From Mycobacterium sp. 852002-51163_SCH5372311 (lineage in GTDB: Bacteria; Actinomycetota; Actinomycetes; Mycobacteriales; Mycobacteriaceae), in contig NZ_LZIJ01000021.1 of the NCBI RefSeq assembly GCF_001667115.1, positions 1 to 42,787 on the forward strand: DNA of 42,787 nt. The letters run 5' to 3'. The first letter of the stretch is position 1. Each line of letters opens with the position of its first letter. Under the pieces are notes generated by a model. That model had not been told where the DNA came from and searched no databases. It saw only the letters and a list, made by a program, of their open reading frames with translations. Below are positions 24,897 through 33,568 of this stretch, piece after piece. A program made the position numbers and the translations under genes.

Positions 24897-26387
24897 ATGA
24901 CCCTGACTCCCCAGGAAGCCGAATACTTCGACGTCATCATCGTCGGCGCCGGCATCTCGGGCATCGGCGCGGCCTATCGAATCACCGAGCGCAACCCGCA
25001 ACTGAGCTACACCATCCTGGAGCGGCGCGAGCAGATCGGCGGCACCTGGGATCTGTTCCGCTATCCAGGCGTGCGCTCCGACAGCAGCATCTTCACCCTG
25101 TCCTTCCCCTATGAGCCCTGGCCGCGCAAGGAAGGCGTCGCTGACGGCGACCACATCCGCGAATACCTGACCGCCACCGCGCACAAGTACGGCATCGACC
25201 GCCACATCCAGTTCGACAGCTACGTCCGCTCAGCGGACTGGGATTCCGCCACTGACACCTGGACGGTGACTTTCGAACAGGGCGGGGTGGCTAAGCAGTA
25301 CCGCAGCCGGTTCCTGTTCTTCGGCAGCGGCTACTACAACTACGACGAGGGCTACACGCCGGACTTCCCCGGCATCGAGAAGTTCGGCGGCACCGTCATA
25401 CATCCGCAGCACTGGCCGGAGGACTTGGACTACACCGGCAAGAAGATCGTGGTGATCGGCAGTGGGGCCACCGCGGTCACGCTGCTCCCGTCGCTGTCGG
25501 AGCGCGCCGAAAAGGTGACCATGCTGCAGCGCTCGCCGACCTACATGATCTCGGCGTCCAAATACAGCCGGGTTGCCGCCGTCGCGCGTAAAGTGTTGCC
25601 CCCCAAGGCCTCCCACTTGGTCATCCGCATGTGGGCGGCGTTGCAGGAAGCGCTTATCTGGTTCTTGTCCCGAAAGACTCCGGGTTTCGTGAAGTGGCTG
25701 CTGCGCCGCACTGCGATCACCAACCTGCCCGACGGGTACGACGTCGACAGGCACTTCAAACCGCGGTATAACCCATGGGACCAGCGGATGTGCCTGATCC
25801 CCGACGCGGACCTGTACACCACGATCAGTGCGGGCCGCGCCGAGGTGGTCACCGATCACATCGACCACTTCGACGCCACCGGTATCGCGCTGCAATCCGG
25901 TGAGCATCTCGATGCCGACATCATCGTCACCGCCACGGGCCTGCAACTACAGGCGCTGGGCGGCGCCACGATCAGCCTCGACGGCGTAGAGATCAATACG
26001 CGGGACCGCTTCGTCTACAAAGCCCACATGCTCGAGGACGTGCCCAACCTGTTCTGGTGTGTGGGCTATACGAATGCATCCTGGACGTTGCGCGCCGACA
26101 TCACCGCGCGTGCGACGGCAAAGCTGCTGGCGCATATGGCTTCTCACGGCTACACGCACGCCTATCCGCACCTCGGCGATCAGTCGATGGCCGAAAAGCC
26201 ATCCTGGGACATCCAGGCGAACTACGTGAAGCGTGCGCTGCACGCGCTGCCCAAGTCCGGCACCAAGCGCCCGTGGAATGTTCGGCAGAACTATTTCGCT
26301 GACGCCCTGGACTACAAGTTCGACCGCATCGAGGAGGCGATGGTGTTCGGCCGCGTTCGGCAATACGCTGATCTTCATGGCAGCTGA
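24897..26387 (+). CDS. Baeyer-Villiger-type flavin monooxygenase (Rv0565c-like)
   Basis: 496 aa. First FAD motif VGAGISGIGAAYRI near residues 15-28, NADPH motif VIGSGATAVTLLPSL near 186-200, and the Baeyer-Villiger fingerprint FGGTVIHPQHWPED (FxGxxxHxxxWP) near 163-176. Inserts oxygen next to ketones or S-oxygenates substrates using NADPH. The M. tuberculosis homologue Rv0565c has been linked to activation of thioamide drugs such as ethionamide; the natural substrate is unknown. ATG 24897 has GAGG 8 nt upstream. Overlaps the start of gpsA by 11 bp, so the two are co-transcribed. Confidence 0.93.
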   Translation: MTLTPQEAEYFDVIIVGAGISGIGAAYRITERNPQLSYTILERREQIGGTWDLFRYPGVRSDSSIFTLSFPYEPWPRKEGVADGDHIREYLTATAHKYGIDRHIQFDSYVRSADWDSATDTWTVTFEQGGVAKQYRSRFLFFGSGYYNYDEGYTPDFPGIEKFGGTVIHPQHWPEDLDYTGKKIVVIGSGATAVTLLPSLSERAEKVTMLQRSPTYMISASKYSRVAAVARKVLPPKASHLVIRMWAALQEALIWFLSRKTPGFVKWLLRRTAITNLPDGYDVDRHFKPRYNPWDQRMCLIPDADLYTTISAGRAEVVTDHIDHFDATGIALQSGEHLDADIIVTATGLQLQALGGATISLDGVEINTRDRFVYKAHMLEDVPNLFWCVGYTNASWTLRADITARATAKLLAHMASHGYTHAYPHLGDQSMAEKPSWDIQANYVKRALHALPKSGTKRPWNVRQNYFADALDYKFDRIEEAMVFGRVRQYADLHGS

Positions 26388-27402
26388 GAAGCGCGAACCC
26401 AAAGTCGTCGTTCTTGGTGGTGGTTCCTGGGGAACCACGGTGGCGTCAATCTGCGCACGCCGCGCGCCCACACTGCAGTGGGTGCGTTCCGAGGCGACCG
26501 CCAAGGACATCAACGAAAACCACCGCAACTCCCGGTATCTCGGGAACGACGTGGAGCTGAGCGAGACCCTGCGCGCCACCACGGACTTCGCGGAGGCCGC
26601 ACACTCCGCCGACGTCGTCGTGATGGGCGTGCCGTCGCACGGCTTCCGGGGCGTGCTCACCGAGCTCAGCAAGGAATTGCGGCCCTGGGTGCCGGTGGTT
26701 TCACTGGTGAAGGGCCTCGAGCAGGGCACCAACATGCGGATGTCGCAGATCGTCGAGGAGGTGCTGCCCGGTCATCCGGCAGGCATCCTGGCCGGACCAA
26801 ACATCGCCCGCGAAGTAGCCGAGGGTTATGCCGCCGCGGCGGTGCTGGCGATGCCCGACCAGCACCTGGCAACCCGGCTCTCGGGCTTGTTCCGCACCCG
26901 GCGATTCCGGGTGTACACCACCGACGACGTCGTCGGGGTCGAGATGGCCGGCGCGCTGAAGAACGTGTTCGCGATCGCTGTCGGGATGGGTTACGCGATG
27001 GGCATCGGTGAAAACACGCGTGCACTGATAATCGCCCGCTCGTTGCGCGAGATGACAAAGCTGGGCGTGGCGACGGGTGGAAATGCCGAGACCTTCCCCG
27101 GGCTTGCCGGTCTGGGCGATCTCATCGTCACCTGCACCAGTCAGCGCAGCCGCAACCGCCACGTCGGCGAGCAACTCGGTGCGGGCAAGCCGATCGACGA
27201 GATCATCGCCTCGATGAATCAGGTCGCCGAAGGGGTCAAAGCAGCCAGCGTGGTCATGGAATTCGCCGACGGGTTCGGGCTGAACATGCCGATTGCGCGC
27301 GAAGTGGACGCCGTGGTCAACCATGGCTCGACGGTTGAGCAAGCTTATCGGGGCCTGATCGCCGAAACCCCGGGCCACGAGGTGCACGGCTCAGGGTTCT
27401 GA
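26377..27402 (+). CDS. gpsA: Glycerol-3-phosphate dehydrogenase [NAD(P)+]
   Basis: 341 aa; interconverts dihydroxyacetone phosphate and sn-glycerol-3-phosphate, supplying the phospholipid backbone. NAD-binding motif VVVLGGGSWGTTVAS is at residues 10-24, followed by HRNSRYLGND and VVMGVPSHGFR. The catalytic Lys is in GALKNVFAIAVGMGYAMGIGENTRAL (about residues 190-215), and the substrate loop is GDLIVTCTSQRSRNRHVG. Corresponds to Rv0564c (gpdA1). ATG 26377 lies inside the end of the monooxygenase gene, implying translational coupling. The stop is 4 bp from the convergent HicB-like gene. Confidence 0.95.
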   Translation: MAAEKREPKVVVLGGGSWGTTVASICARRAPTLQWVRSEATAKDINENHRNSRYLGNDVELSETLRATTDFAEAAHSADVVVMGVPSHGFRGVLTELSKELRPWVPVVSLVKGLEQGTNMRMSQIVEEVLPGHPAGILAGPNIAREVAEGYAAAAVLAMPDQHLATRLSGLFRTRRFRVYTTDDVVGVEMAGALKNVFAIAVGMGYAMGIGENTRALIIARSLREMTKLGVATGGNAETFPGLAGLGDLIVTCTSQRSRNRHVGEQLGAGKPIDEIIASMNQVAEGVKAASVVMEFADGFGLNMPIAREVDAVVNHGSTVEQAYRGLIAETPGHEVHGSGF

Positions 27403-27406
27403 GTCG

Positions 27407-27757
27407 CTAGTCGAAACCGAACGGTCCGAAGTCTATTCGACGTTCGGCTAGCTTCTGCACCATCCACTGATTCAACGACACACCTTGCTCAACGGCTTCG
27501 CGGACGAGGCGCGCGTGCAGCGCCGATGATGTGCGGACGACAAGTGTTCCGCTGTAGTTGCGTTCGGCCAGCGGTGCGGGGGGTGTCTGGCCGTTGGTTT
27601 GCATGTCGTCGACGTATTCGTCGACCGCTTCCTCGATGCCCGCTAGGGCCTCGGGCAGGCTGGGCGCATAGTGCGACAGCGAAGGGAACTCGAGACAGAA
27701 GCCGACGTGCTCGTCATGCTCGGGCGACCATTCCACGCGGTAGGTATAACGATTCAC
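27407..27757 (-). CDS. HicB-like antitoxin with C-terminal ribbon-helix-helix
   Basis: 116 aa from GTG 27757. The N-terminal half is a HicB partial-RNase-H-like fold (YTYRVEWSPEHDEHVGFCLEFPSL, then PEALAGIEEAVDEYVDDM). The C-terminal segment is an Arc/CopG-like DNA-binding motif (SGTLVVRTSSALHARLVREA, then GVSLNQWMVQKLAERR). HicB normally neutralises the mRNA-interferase HicA, whose ~60-aa gene should be upstream or downstream; none was found within about 1 kb. It may be an orphan antitoxin or a HicB-type regulator. The start is uncertain: the frame continues to 27799 into a duplicated segment, and no ribosome site is obvious. Convergent with gpsA. Confidence 0.75.
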   Translation of the reverse strand: MNRYTYRVEWSPEHDEHVGFCLEFPSLSHYAPSLPEALAGIEEAVDEYVDDMQTNGQTPPAPLAERNYSGTLVVRTSSALHARLVREAVEQGVSLNQWMVQKLAERRIDFGPFGFD

Positions 27758-27771
27758 GCGGGACGTGGTAC

Positions 27772-28003
27772 CACGTGCACCATTGAACCCGCTAGTCACA
27801 AGACGGGCCGGCCCAGTCGTTTGACGAATTCGCTAGCACCGGCGCTAGCAAAACCGAGCAGGCATGCATGTTCCGACGACGCCGGGCACGTGCACCATGG
27901 GCCCCACTAGTCACACGAGGGCCGGGCCAGTCGCTTCACGAATTCGCTAGCACCGGCGCTAGCAAAACCGAGCAGGCACTCGTAGTTCCGACGACGCCGG
28001 CCG
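27772..28003. repeat. Tandem duplication of a 115-bp segment upstream of hicB
   Basis: Two direct copies (27772-27886 and 27887 to about 28003) share CACGTGCACCAT starts, CTAGTCACA, GAATTCGCTAGCACCGGCGC and ACCGAGCAGGCA blocks. Each contains a near-palindrome, GCTAGC-ACCGGC-GCTAGC (27832-27849 and 27946-27963). On the minus strand the right copy is open in the frame following the XRE stop (product contains ASEFVKRL); the left copy has a 1-nt deletion. The hicB frame begins in the left copy. Confidence 0.8.
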
Positions 28004-28023
28004 CCGAACAGGCGCAGCAACGG

Positions 28024-28284
28024 TCAATCGACGTCGATTGAGATATGCAGCCGCTTGCCGCATACCCGGGCCAGTTTCGCCAATTCGTCGACACGGGGCA
28101 CCTCGGCCCCGCTTTCCCAGGCGGCCACCGTGTCCTGGCTCGTGCCAAGCGCAGTCGCGAGCTCGGTCTGGGTCATATTCGCGCCGACACGCGTCTCGAA
28201 CACCAAATCCGACAGATCCAATGACAATCCGGCTTCATGGATATCCATCGATTCAATTTCCGCCATTGGAATCACAGCTCTCAT
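28024..28284 (-). CDS. XRE-family HTH regulator, orphan antitoxin-like
   Basis: 86 aa. The helix-turn-helix is at about residues 36-75: MTQTELATALGTSQDTVAAW followed by ESGAEVPRVDELAKLARV. The protein ends HISIDVD. Size and layout match HigA/MqsA-type antitoxin regulators, but no toxin gene is adjacent. The ATG at 28284 is preferred; ATG 28266 is possible. After the TGA the same frame stays open for about 38 codons into the 115-bp repeat, so the stop may be a recent mutation truncating a longer protein or creating a tail. Upstream lies a 100-bp gap to htpX. Confidence 0.7.
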   Translation of the reverse strand: MRAVIPMAEIESMDIHEAGLSLDLSDLVFETRVGANMTQTELATALGTSQDTVAAWESGAEVPRVDELAKLARVCGKRLHISIDVD

Positions 28285-28384
28285 AAGTTGCCACCGAATA
28301 TTAATTCCAATGTAAACGTCGTGGGGCGGACACAACAGGACCCGACGCAGTGGGAGCAAGGGGCCTTTTGCCCGAGCCGCCGGG

Positions 28385-29242
28385 CTACCCGCGCGCCATC
28401 GCCTCCAGACGGCGGATGCGGTCCTCGATCGGTGGGTGCGTCGAGAACAACGACCCGATCCGCTCGCCGGCGCGGAACGGGTTGGCGATCATCAAGTGTG
28501 CCTGGCTGGCCAGCTGCGGCTCGGGCGGCAGTGGGGCCATCTGCACGCCACCCGAGATCTTGCGCAGCGCCGACGCCAGGCCCAGCGGGTCACCGGTCAG
28601 CACGGCACCCGACTCGTCGGCCTGATACTCCCGCGATCGTGACACCGCCAGCCGCACCACCGTCGCCGCGATCGGGCCCAGCAACGAAACCACCAGCAGC
28701 GCAAAGGGATTGTCATTGTCGCGGTCGCCGCCCAACCCGATCCACATGGCCATGTTGGCCAGTGCGGTGATGACACCCGCCAGCGCTCCTGCGACACACG
28801 AAATCAGAATGTCGCGGTTGTAGACGTGCGACAGCTCGTGGCCCAGCACGGCGCGCAGCTCGCGCTCGTCGAGGATCTGCAGAATGCCGGTGGTGCAGCA
28901 CACCGCGGCATTGCGCGGGTTGCGCCCCGTGGCGAACGCATTGGGCGCGTTGGTGTCGCTGATGTAGAGCCTCGGCATCGGTTGGTGCGCGCTGGTGGCC
29001 AGCTCCCGGACGATGCGATACATCGTCGGCGCCTGCAGCTCGGAAACCGGCTGCGCGTGCATAGCCCGCAGCGCCAGCTTGTCGCTGTTGAAGTACACAT
29101 AGACGTTCATTCCGACGGTGAACAGCACCGCCAGCCACATCGCCGTCGGGCCGAACAGCCGGCCGAAGAAGACGATCATCGCGGACATACCGACCAACAG
29201 GACGAAGGTCTTCAGCCTGTTGGCATGGGGATGCCAGGTCAT
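28385..29242 (-). CDS. htpX: Membrane zinc metalloprotease HtpX
   Basis: 285 aa, M48 family; degrades misfolded membrane proteins, with the active site on the cytoplasmic face. Two N-terminal spans ([19 protein letters not shown] and [19 protein letters not shown]) are followed by the zinc motif [10 protein letters not shown] (about residues 135-144), then two further hydrophobic segments ([21 protein letters not shown] and [19 protein letters not shown]). The third ligand Glu is in [11 protein letters not shown], and the C-terminal [15 protein letters not shown] is typical. AGGAGG precedes ATG 29242 by 8 nt. Corresponds to Rv0563 and sits downstream of grcC1 as in M. tuberculosis; the 85-bp gap suggests possible co-transcription. 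Confidence 0.96.
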   Translation of the reverse strand: MTWHPHANRLKTFVLLVGMSAMIVFFGRLFGPTAMWLAVLFTVGMNVYVYFNSDKLALRAMHAQPVSELQAPTMYRIVRELATSAHQPMPRLYISDTNAPNAFATGRNPRNAAVCCTTGILQILDERELRAVLGHELSHVYNRDILISCVAGALAGVITALANMAMWIGLGGDRDNDNPFALLVVSLLGPIAATVVRLAVSRSREYQADESGAVLTGDPLGLASALRKISGGVQMAPLPPEPQLASQAHLMIANPFRAGERIGSLFSTHPPIEDRIRRLEAMARG

Positions 29243-29327
29243 CAGTGTGTCCTCCTGCGAACACCTGGGATATTTTGCATTTCAGCTAATCAACGCCCGA
29301 GATGACCCGCCGGGTTCCAGGACACCC

Positions 29328-30335
29328 TCAGCCGTGCCGGCTGACCGTGTAGTCGACCAGCGCTTCCAGCGCGTGCCGGCCGGGCACGTCAGGTAGCTGG
29401 GCCAGTTCGTGGCGCGCCTTCGCCGCGTAGTCAGCGAGCACTTCCTTGGCCTTCGCCATGCCCGGGGACGCCCGCAATAGCGTCAGCGCCTCGAGCACCT
29501 CCGCGTCATCGTCGACGGGCCCGGACAGCAGCGAGCGCAGCCGCACGCCGTCGGGCCCGGTGTCGGCCAGCGCGTACAGCATCGGCAGCGTATGCACGCC
29601 TTCACGCACGTCGGTGCCGGGCAGCTTCCCGGACTCCTCGGAGTCGCTGTCGATGTCGATGATGTCGTCGGAGATCTGGAACGCGGTGCCCACGTAGCCG
29701 CCGAGCCGGCTCAGCCGTTCCACCTGTTCGCCGTCCGCACCCGAGAACATGCCGCCGAATTTGCCGGCCGCGGCGATCAGGCACGCCGTCTTCTCGTACA
29801 CCACCTTCAGGTAGTGCTCGACCGAATCCACTCCGTCGGCCACCCCGCGGGTCTCGCGCATCTGGCCGGTCACCAGCTGAGCGAAGGTGTCGGCGACGAT
29901 CCGCACCGCTTCCGGTCCCAGCCGGGATACCAGCCGCGACGCCGTCGCCAGCAGGTAATCCCCGGCCAAGATCGCGACATTGTTGCCCCAGCGCACGTTG
30001 GCGGTCGGCGTGCCGCGGCGGACCTCGGCCTCGTCCATCACGTCGTCGTGGTACAGCGTGGCCAGGTGAATCATCTCGATGACCGCGCCGGCGAGCGTCA
30101 CCTCCCACGCCTCCGGATTGGGCCCGGTATGCGCGGACAGCACGGTGAACAGCGGCCGGAACCGTTTGCCGCCGGCCTTGAACAGGTGCAGCAGGGAATC
30201 GATCATCACCTCGTCGGCGCTGCGCAGCTCGGTGTCCATGAGCTCTTCGATCCGCGCCACACCGCCGCGCACGGTAGCGGCGAATTCGGCGTCGCCGAAG
30301 TCAACGCCCGCCACCACCGTCGCCGGAGTCCCCAC
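29328..30335 (-). CDS. grcC1: Polyprenyl diphosphate synthase
   Basis: 335 aa, the length of M. tuberculosis GrcC1 (Rv0562). Condenses isopentenyl diphosphate units onto an allylic primer to make a long trans-polyprenyl chain, probably the nonaprenyl side chain of menaquinone. First Asp-rich motif HDDVMDEAEVRRG (about residues 84-96) with AGGKRFRP before it; second Asp-rich motif FQISDDIIDIDSD (about 216-228); GDYLLATAS and GQMRE are also present. The open frame runs far upstream, but the GTG at 30335 (residues MGTPATVVAGVDF when read with Met) matches the known start, and TATGTT lies 6 nt before it. Divergent from menJ with 21 bp between start codons. Confidence 0.93.
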   Translation of the reverse strand: MGTPATVVAGVDFGDAEFAATVRGGVARIEELMDTELRSADEVMIDSLLHLFKAGGKRFRPLFTVLSAHTGPNPEAWEVTLAGAVIEMIHLATLYHDDVMDEAEVRRGTPTANVRWGNNVAILAGDYLLATASRLVSRLGPEAVRIVADTFAQLVTGQMRETRGVADGVDSVEHYLKVVYEKTACLIAAAGKFGGMFSGADGEQVERLSRLGGYVGTAFQISDDIIDIDSDSEESGKLPGTDVREGVHTLPMLYALADTGPDGVRLRSLLSGPVDDDAEVLEALTLLRASPGMAKAKEVLADYAAKARHELAQLPDVPGRHALEALVDYTVSRHG

Positions 30336-30341
30336 CCGACC

Positions 30342-30349
30342 AACATACT
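30342..30349. promoter_or_regulatory. Overlapping face-to-face -10 elements of grcC1 and menJ
   Basis: On the minus strand TATGTT (30347-30342) stands 6 nt before the grcC1 GTG. On the plus strand CATACT (30344-30349) stands 7 nt before the menJ ATG. The hexamers share 4 bp, so polymerase could melt only one promoter at a time, and both transcripts would be leaderless. The assignments rest on spacing and similarity to TANNNT/TATAAT. Confidence 0.45.
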
Positions 30350-30356
30350 GGTGAGC

Positions 30357-31577
30357 ATGAAGACCAGCGCTGAAGTGGTGGTCGTGGGCGCCGGACCCGC
30401 CGGGTCGGCGGCGGCCGCCTGGGCCGCCCGGGCGGGCAGCGATGTGCTCGTCGTCGACTCGGCCGGCTTTCCCCGCGACAAGCCCTGCGGCGACGGGCTG
30501 ACACCGCGCGCGATCGCCGAGCTGGAACGGCTGGGCCTGGGCGACTGGCTGAACGGCCGCATCCGGCATCACGGCCTGCGGATGAGCGGATTCGGCGGCG
30601 AGGTGGAAGTTCGGTGGCCCGGGCCGTCGTTCCCGTCGTACAGCAGTGCGGTGGCCCGCCTGGAACTGGACGACCGGATCCGCAAAGTCGCCGAGGATTC
30701 CGGGGCGCGCATGCTCCTGGGGACCAAAGCCGTTGCAGTGCATCATGACTCGTCGCGGCGCGTGGTATCGCTGACCCTGGCTGACGGCACCGAGGTGGGC
30801 TGTCGGGCGTTGATCGTCGCCGACGGCGCCCGGTCTTCGCTGGGCCGCAAGCTGGGCCGGCGGTGGCATCAGGAGACGGTCTACGGCGTCGCCGCCCGCG
30901 GCTACCTGACCACGCCCCGCGGCGACGAGCCCTGGCTGACCTCGCATCTGGAACTGCGCTCCCCCGACGGTGCGGTGCTGCCCGGCTACGGCTGGATTTT
31001 CCCGCTGGGCAACGGCGAGGCGAACATCGGCGTCGGAGCGCTGTCGACCACCAAGCGACAAGCCGACCTGGCGCTGCGGCCGTTGATCTCGTATTACACC
31101 GACCTGCGGCGCGACGAGTGGGGCTTCGACGGACCGCCGCGGGCGGTGTCGTCGGCGCTGCTGCCGATGGGCGGCGCGGTGTCGGGAGTGGCCGGACCGA
31201 ACTGGATGCTGATCGGCGATGCGGCGGCCTGCGTCAACCCACTGAACGGCGAGGGCATCGACTACGGCCTGGAGACCGGGCGGTTCGCTGCCGAGCTGCT
31301 GGACTCGCGCGATCTGTCGCGGGTATGGCCGTCGCTGCTGCAACACCACTACGCCCGCGGGTTCTCAGTGGCGCGCCGGCTGGCGCTGTTGTTGACCTTC
31401 CAGCGGTTCCTGCCGGCGACCGGGCCCGTGGCGATGCGCTCGACCAGGCTGATGACCATTGCCGTGCGGGTGATGGCCAACCTGGTCACCGACGACGACG
31501 CGGACTGGGTGGCCCGGATGTGGCGGGGCGGCGGACGTGCGTCCCGGCTGATCGACCGCCGCCCGCCCTTCAGCTAA
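30357..31577 (+). CDS. menJ: Menaquinone beta-isoprenyl reductase (geranylgeranyl reductase family)
   Basis: 406 aa. Saturates the beta-isoprene unit of the menaquinone side chain, giving MK-9(II-H2), the mycobacterial form; membrane-associated FAD enzyme of the geranylgeranyl reductase family. FAD motif VVVGAGPAGSAAAAWAAR is at residues 8-25, the family motif PRDKPCGDGLTPRAI near 40-54 with a conserved Cys, and a second FAD motif LIGDAAACVNPLNGEGIDYGLE near 285-306. Corresponds to Rv0561c (408 aa). ATG 30357 is chosen by length and by the -10 at 30344; a GTG two codons upstream is possible. Its neighbours (polyprenyl synthase divergent, methyltransferase downstream) are as in M. tuberculosis. 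Palindromic repeat C follows the stop. Confidence 0.93.
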   Translation: MKTSAEVVVVGAGPAGSAAAAWAARAGSDVLVVDSAGFPRDKPCGDGLTPRAIAELERLGLGDWLNGRIRHHGLRMSGFGGEVEVRWPGPSFPSYSSAVARLELDDRIRKVAEDSGARMLLGTKAVAVHHDSSRRVVSLTLADGTEVGCRALIVADGARSSLGRKLGRRWHQETVYGVAARGYLTTPRGDEPWLTSHLELRSPDGAVLPGYGWIFPLGNGEANIGVGALSTTKRQADLALRPLISYYTDLRRDEWGFDGPPRAVSSALLPMGGAVSGVAGPNWMLIGDAAACVNPLNGEGIDYGLETGRFAAELLDSRDLSRVWPSLLQHHYARGFSVARRLALLLTFQRFLPATGPVAMRSTRLMTIAVRVMANLVTDDDADWVARMWRGGGRASRLIDRRPPFS

Positions 31578-31584
31578 GAGTTGG

Positions 31585-31642
31585 CGAGCAGGCGCAAAAG
31601 CACCCAAAATCGGTAACTTTGGGGTGCTTTTGCGTCTGCTCG
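31585..31642. repeat. Palindromic repeat copy C after menJ
   Basis: Arms CGAGCAGGCGCAAAAGCACC (left, from 31585) and GGTGCTTTTGCGTCTGCTCG (right, ending 31642) pair with one G-T wobble and one bulge; the inner AAA/TTT extends the stem. Same family as copies A and B. It starts 7 nt after the menJ stop and ends 15 bp before the methyltransferase -35, so it likely insulates the two genes. Confidence 0.85.
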
Positions 31643-31657
31643 ACGGTATCAAGGTAG

Positions 31658-32380
<723 letters not shown>

Positions 32381-32391
32381 TATCCGCGGTG

Positions 32392-32397
32392 TATAGT
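32392..32397 (+). promoter_or_regulatory. -10 hexamer before the DUF732 gene
   Basis: TATAGT, one base from TATAAT, ends 7 nt before the ATG at 32405 and begins 11 nt after the methyltransferase stop. It predicts an independent leaderless transcript. No -35 was recognised. Confidence 0.5.
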
Positions 32398-32404
32398 CCC
32401 GCTA

Positions 32405-32743
32405 ATGAAGGGCATGAGGCTGGCTACCATCGGTGCCACGGCGGCCGCTGCGATCGCATTGGCCGCACCGGCACAGGCTGACGACTACGACGCCCCGTTC
32501 AACGCCCAGCTCCACCAGTACGGCATCTACGGCCCGCAGGACTACAACGCCTGGCTGGCCAAGATCAGCTGCGACCGGATGGACCGGGGGGTGGACACCG
32601 ATGCGTACAAGTCGGCGACGTTCATCCAGCGCAACCTGCCACTGCACACCACCCAGGGCCAGGCATTCCAGTTCCTCGGTGCGGCGATCGACCACTACTG
32701 CCCCGAGCACGTAGACCGCCTGCAGCAGGTCGGGCATCAGTAG
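32405..32743 (+). CDS. Secreted DUF732 protein (Rv0559c-like)
   Basis: 112 aa. Signal peptide MKGMRLATIGATAAAAIALA with probable cleavage after AQA, leaving a small alpha-helical domain of about 85 residues: YDAPFNAQLHQYGIYGPQDY, then AKISCDRMDRGVDTDAYKSA and FLGAAIDHYCPEHVDRLQ. The two Cys (ISC and HYC) are the conserved disulfide pair of DUF732, a family of short secreted mycobacterial proteins of unknown role. Same length as Rv0559c, which is co-induced by salicylate with the upstream methyltransferase in M. tuberculosis. A second ATG three codons in (MRLATIG) could also start it. Convergent with menG. Confidence 0.93.
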   Translation: MKGMRLATIGATAAAAIALAAPAQADDYDAPFNAQLHQYGIYGPQDYNAWLAKISCDRMDRGVDTDAYKSATFIQRNLPLHTTQGQAFQFLGAAIDHYCPEHVDRLQQVGHQ

Positions 32744-32763
32744 GGGACGCGGAGTTTGACCGC

Positions 32764-33456
32764 TTAGCGGTCGGGCTTATAGGCGGCGTGCAGGGCCACG
32801 ATGCCACCGCTCAGGTTGCGCCAGCGCACCGCCGACCACCCGGCCCGCGAAATCTGGCGGGCCAGCGTCGCCTGGTTGGGCCAGGCTCGGATCGATTCCG
32901 CGAGGTAGACGTACGCCTCGGGGTTGCTTGACACCGCACGGGCCACCCGCGGCAGCGCCTGCATCAGGTACTCCTTGTAGACGGTCGCGAACGCGCGGCT
33001 GGTCGGGGTGGAGAACTCGCACACCACCAGCCGGCCACCCGGGCGGGTGACCCGGGCCATCTCGCGCAGCGCGGTTTCGTGATCGACGACATTGCGAAGC
33101 CCGAAGCTGATGGTCACGGCGTCGAACACACCGTCACCGAACGGCAGCTTGGTGGCATCGCCGGCAACCTTCGGCACATTTCGCGCCGCGCCCGCCGCAA
33201 GCATTCCGACGGAGAAATCCGCCGCTACACACCAGGCTCCGGATTTTCCCAGCTCCACCGTGGATACCGCGGTGCCCGCCGCGAGATCGAGTACCTTGTC
33301 GGCGGGCCCGATCCGCAGCGCGTCCCGGGTGGCTCTGCGCCAATACCGGTCCTGACCCAGCGAGAGGACGGTGTTGGTGAGGTCGTATCGACGGGCCACG
33401 CCGTCGAACATCGACGCGACGTCGCGAGGATCTTTGTCCAGGTCCGCGCGACTCAC
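32764..33456 (-). CDS. menG: Demethylmenaquinone methyltransferase
   Basis: 230 aa (also called ubiE/menH in databases). C-methylates demethylmenaquinone using SAM, the last ring step of menaquinone synthesis. UbiE signatures: N-terminal [33 protein letters not shown] motif [15 protein letters not shown] (about residues 55-69), [24 protein letters not shown] segment ([20 protein letters not shown]) and [15 protein letters not shown] 33456 is the start; TAGCGT lies 7 nt upstream, so it is probably leaderless. Corresponds to Rv0558. A 136-bp repeat element separates it from mgtA, so despite the common strand it probably has its own promoter. Confidence 0.95.
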   Translation of the reverse strand: MSRADLDKDPRDVASMFDGVARRYDLTNTVLSLGQDRYWRRATRDALRIGPADKVLDLAAGTAVSTVELGKSGAWCVAADFSVGMLAAGAARNVPKVAGDATKLPFGDGVFDAVTISFGLRNVVDHETALREMARVTRPGGRLVVCEFSTPTSRAFATVYKEYLMQALPRVARAVSSNPEAYVYLAESIRAWPNQATLARQISRAGWSAVRWRNLSGGIVALHAAYKPDR

Positions 33457-33463
33457 GATGCAG

Positions 33464-33469
33464 ACGCTA
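33464..33469 (-). promoter_or_regulatory. -10 hexamer before menG
   Basis: Minus-strand TAGCGT (33469 to 33464) is followed by 7 nt and the menG GTG at 33456. It supports both the start codon and independent, leaderless transcription. Confidence 0.45.
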
Positions 33470-33568
33470 CCTTGGCCCGTAGGGCACGGCGCAGGGGTGG
33501 TGTTGCGACTACCAGGACAGCGTCCGGGAAGGCGAGGGCGGCAACCTTCGTCGTCTCAGGCATTCCGC

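Noticed and set aside
30336..31349. Upstream extension of the grcC1 open frame
   Set aside because: Shadow of menJ on the opposite strand; known GrcC1 proteins start at the position of the GTG at 30335.
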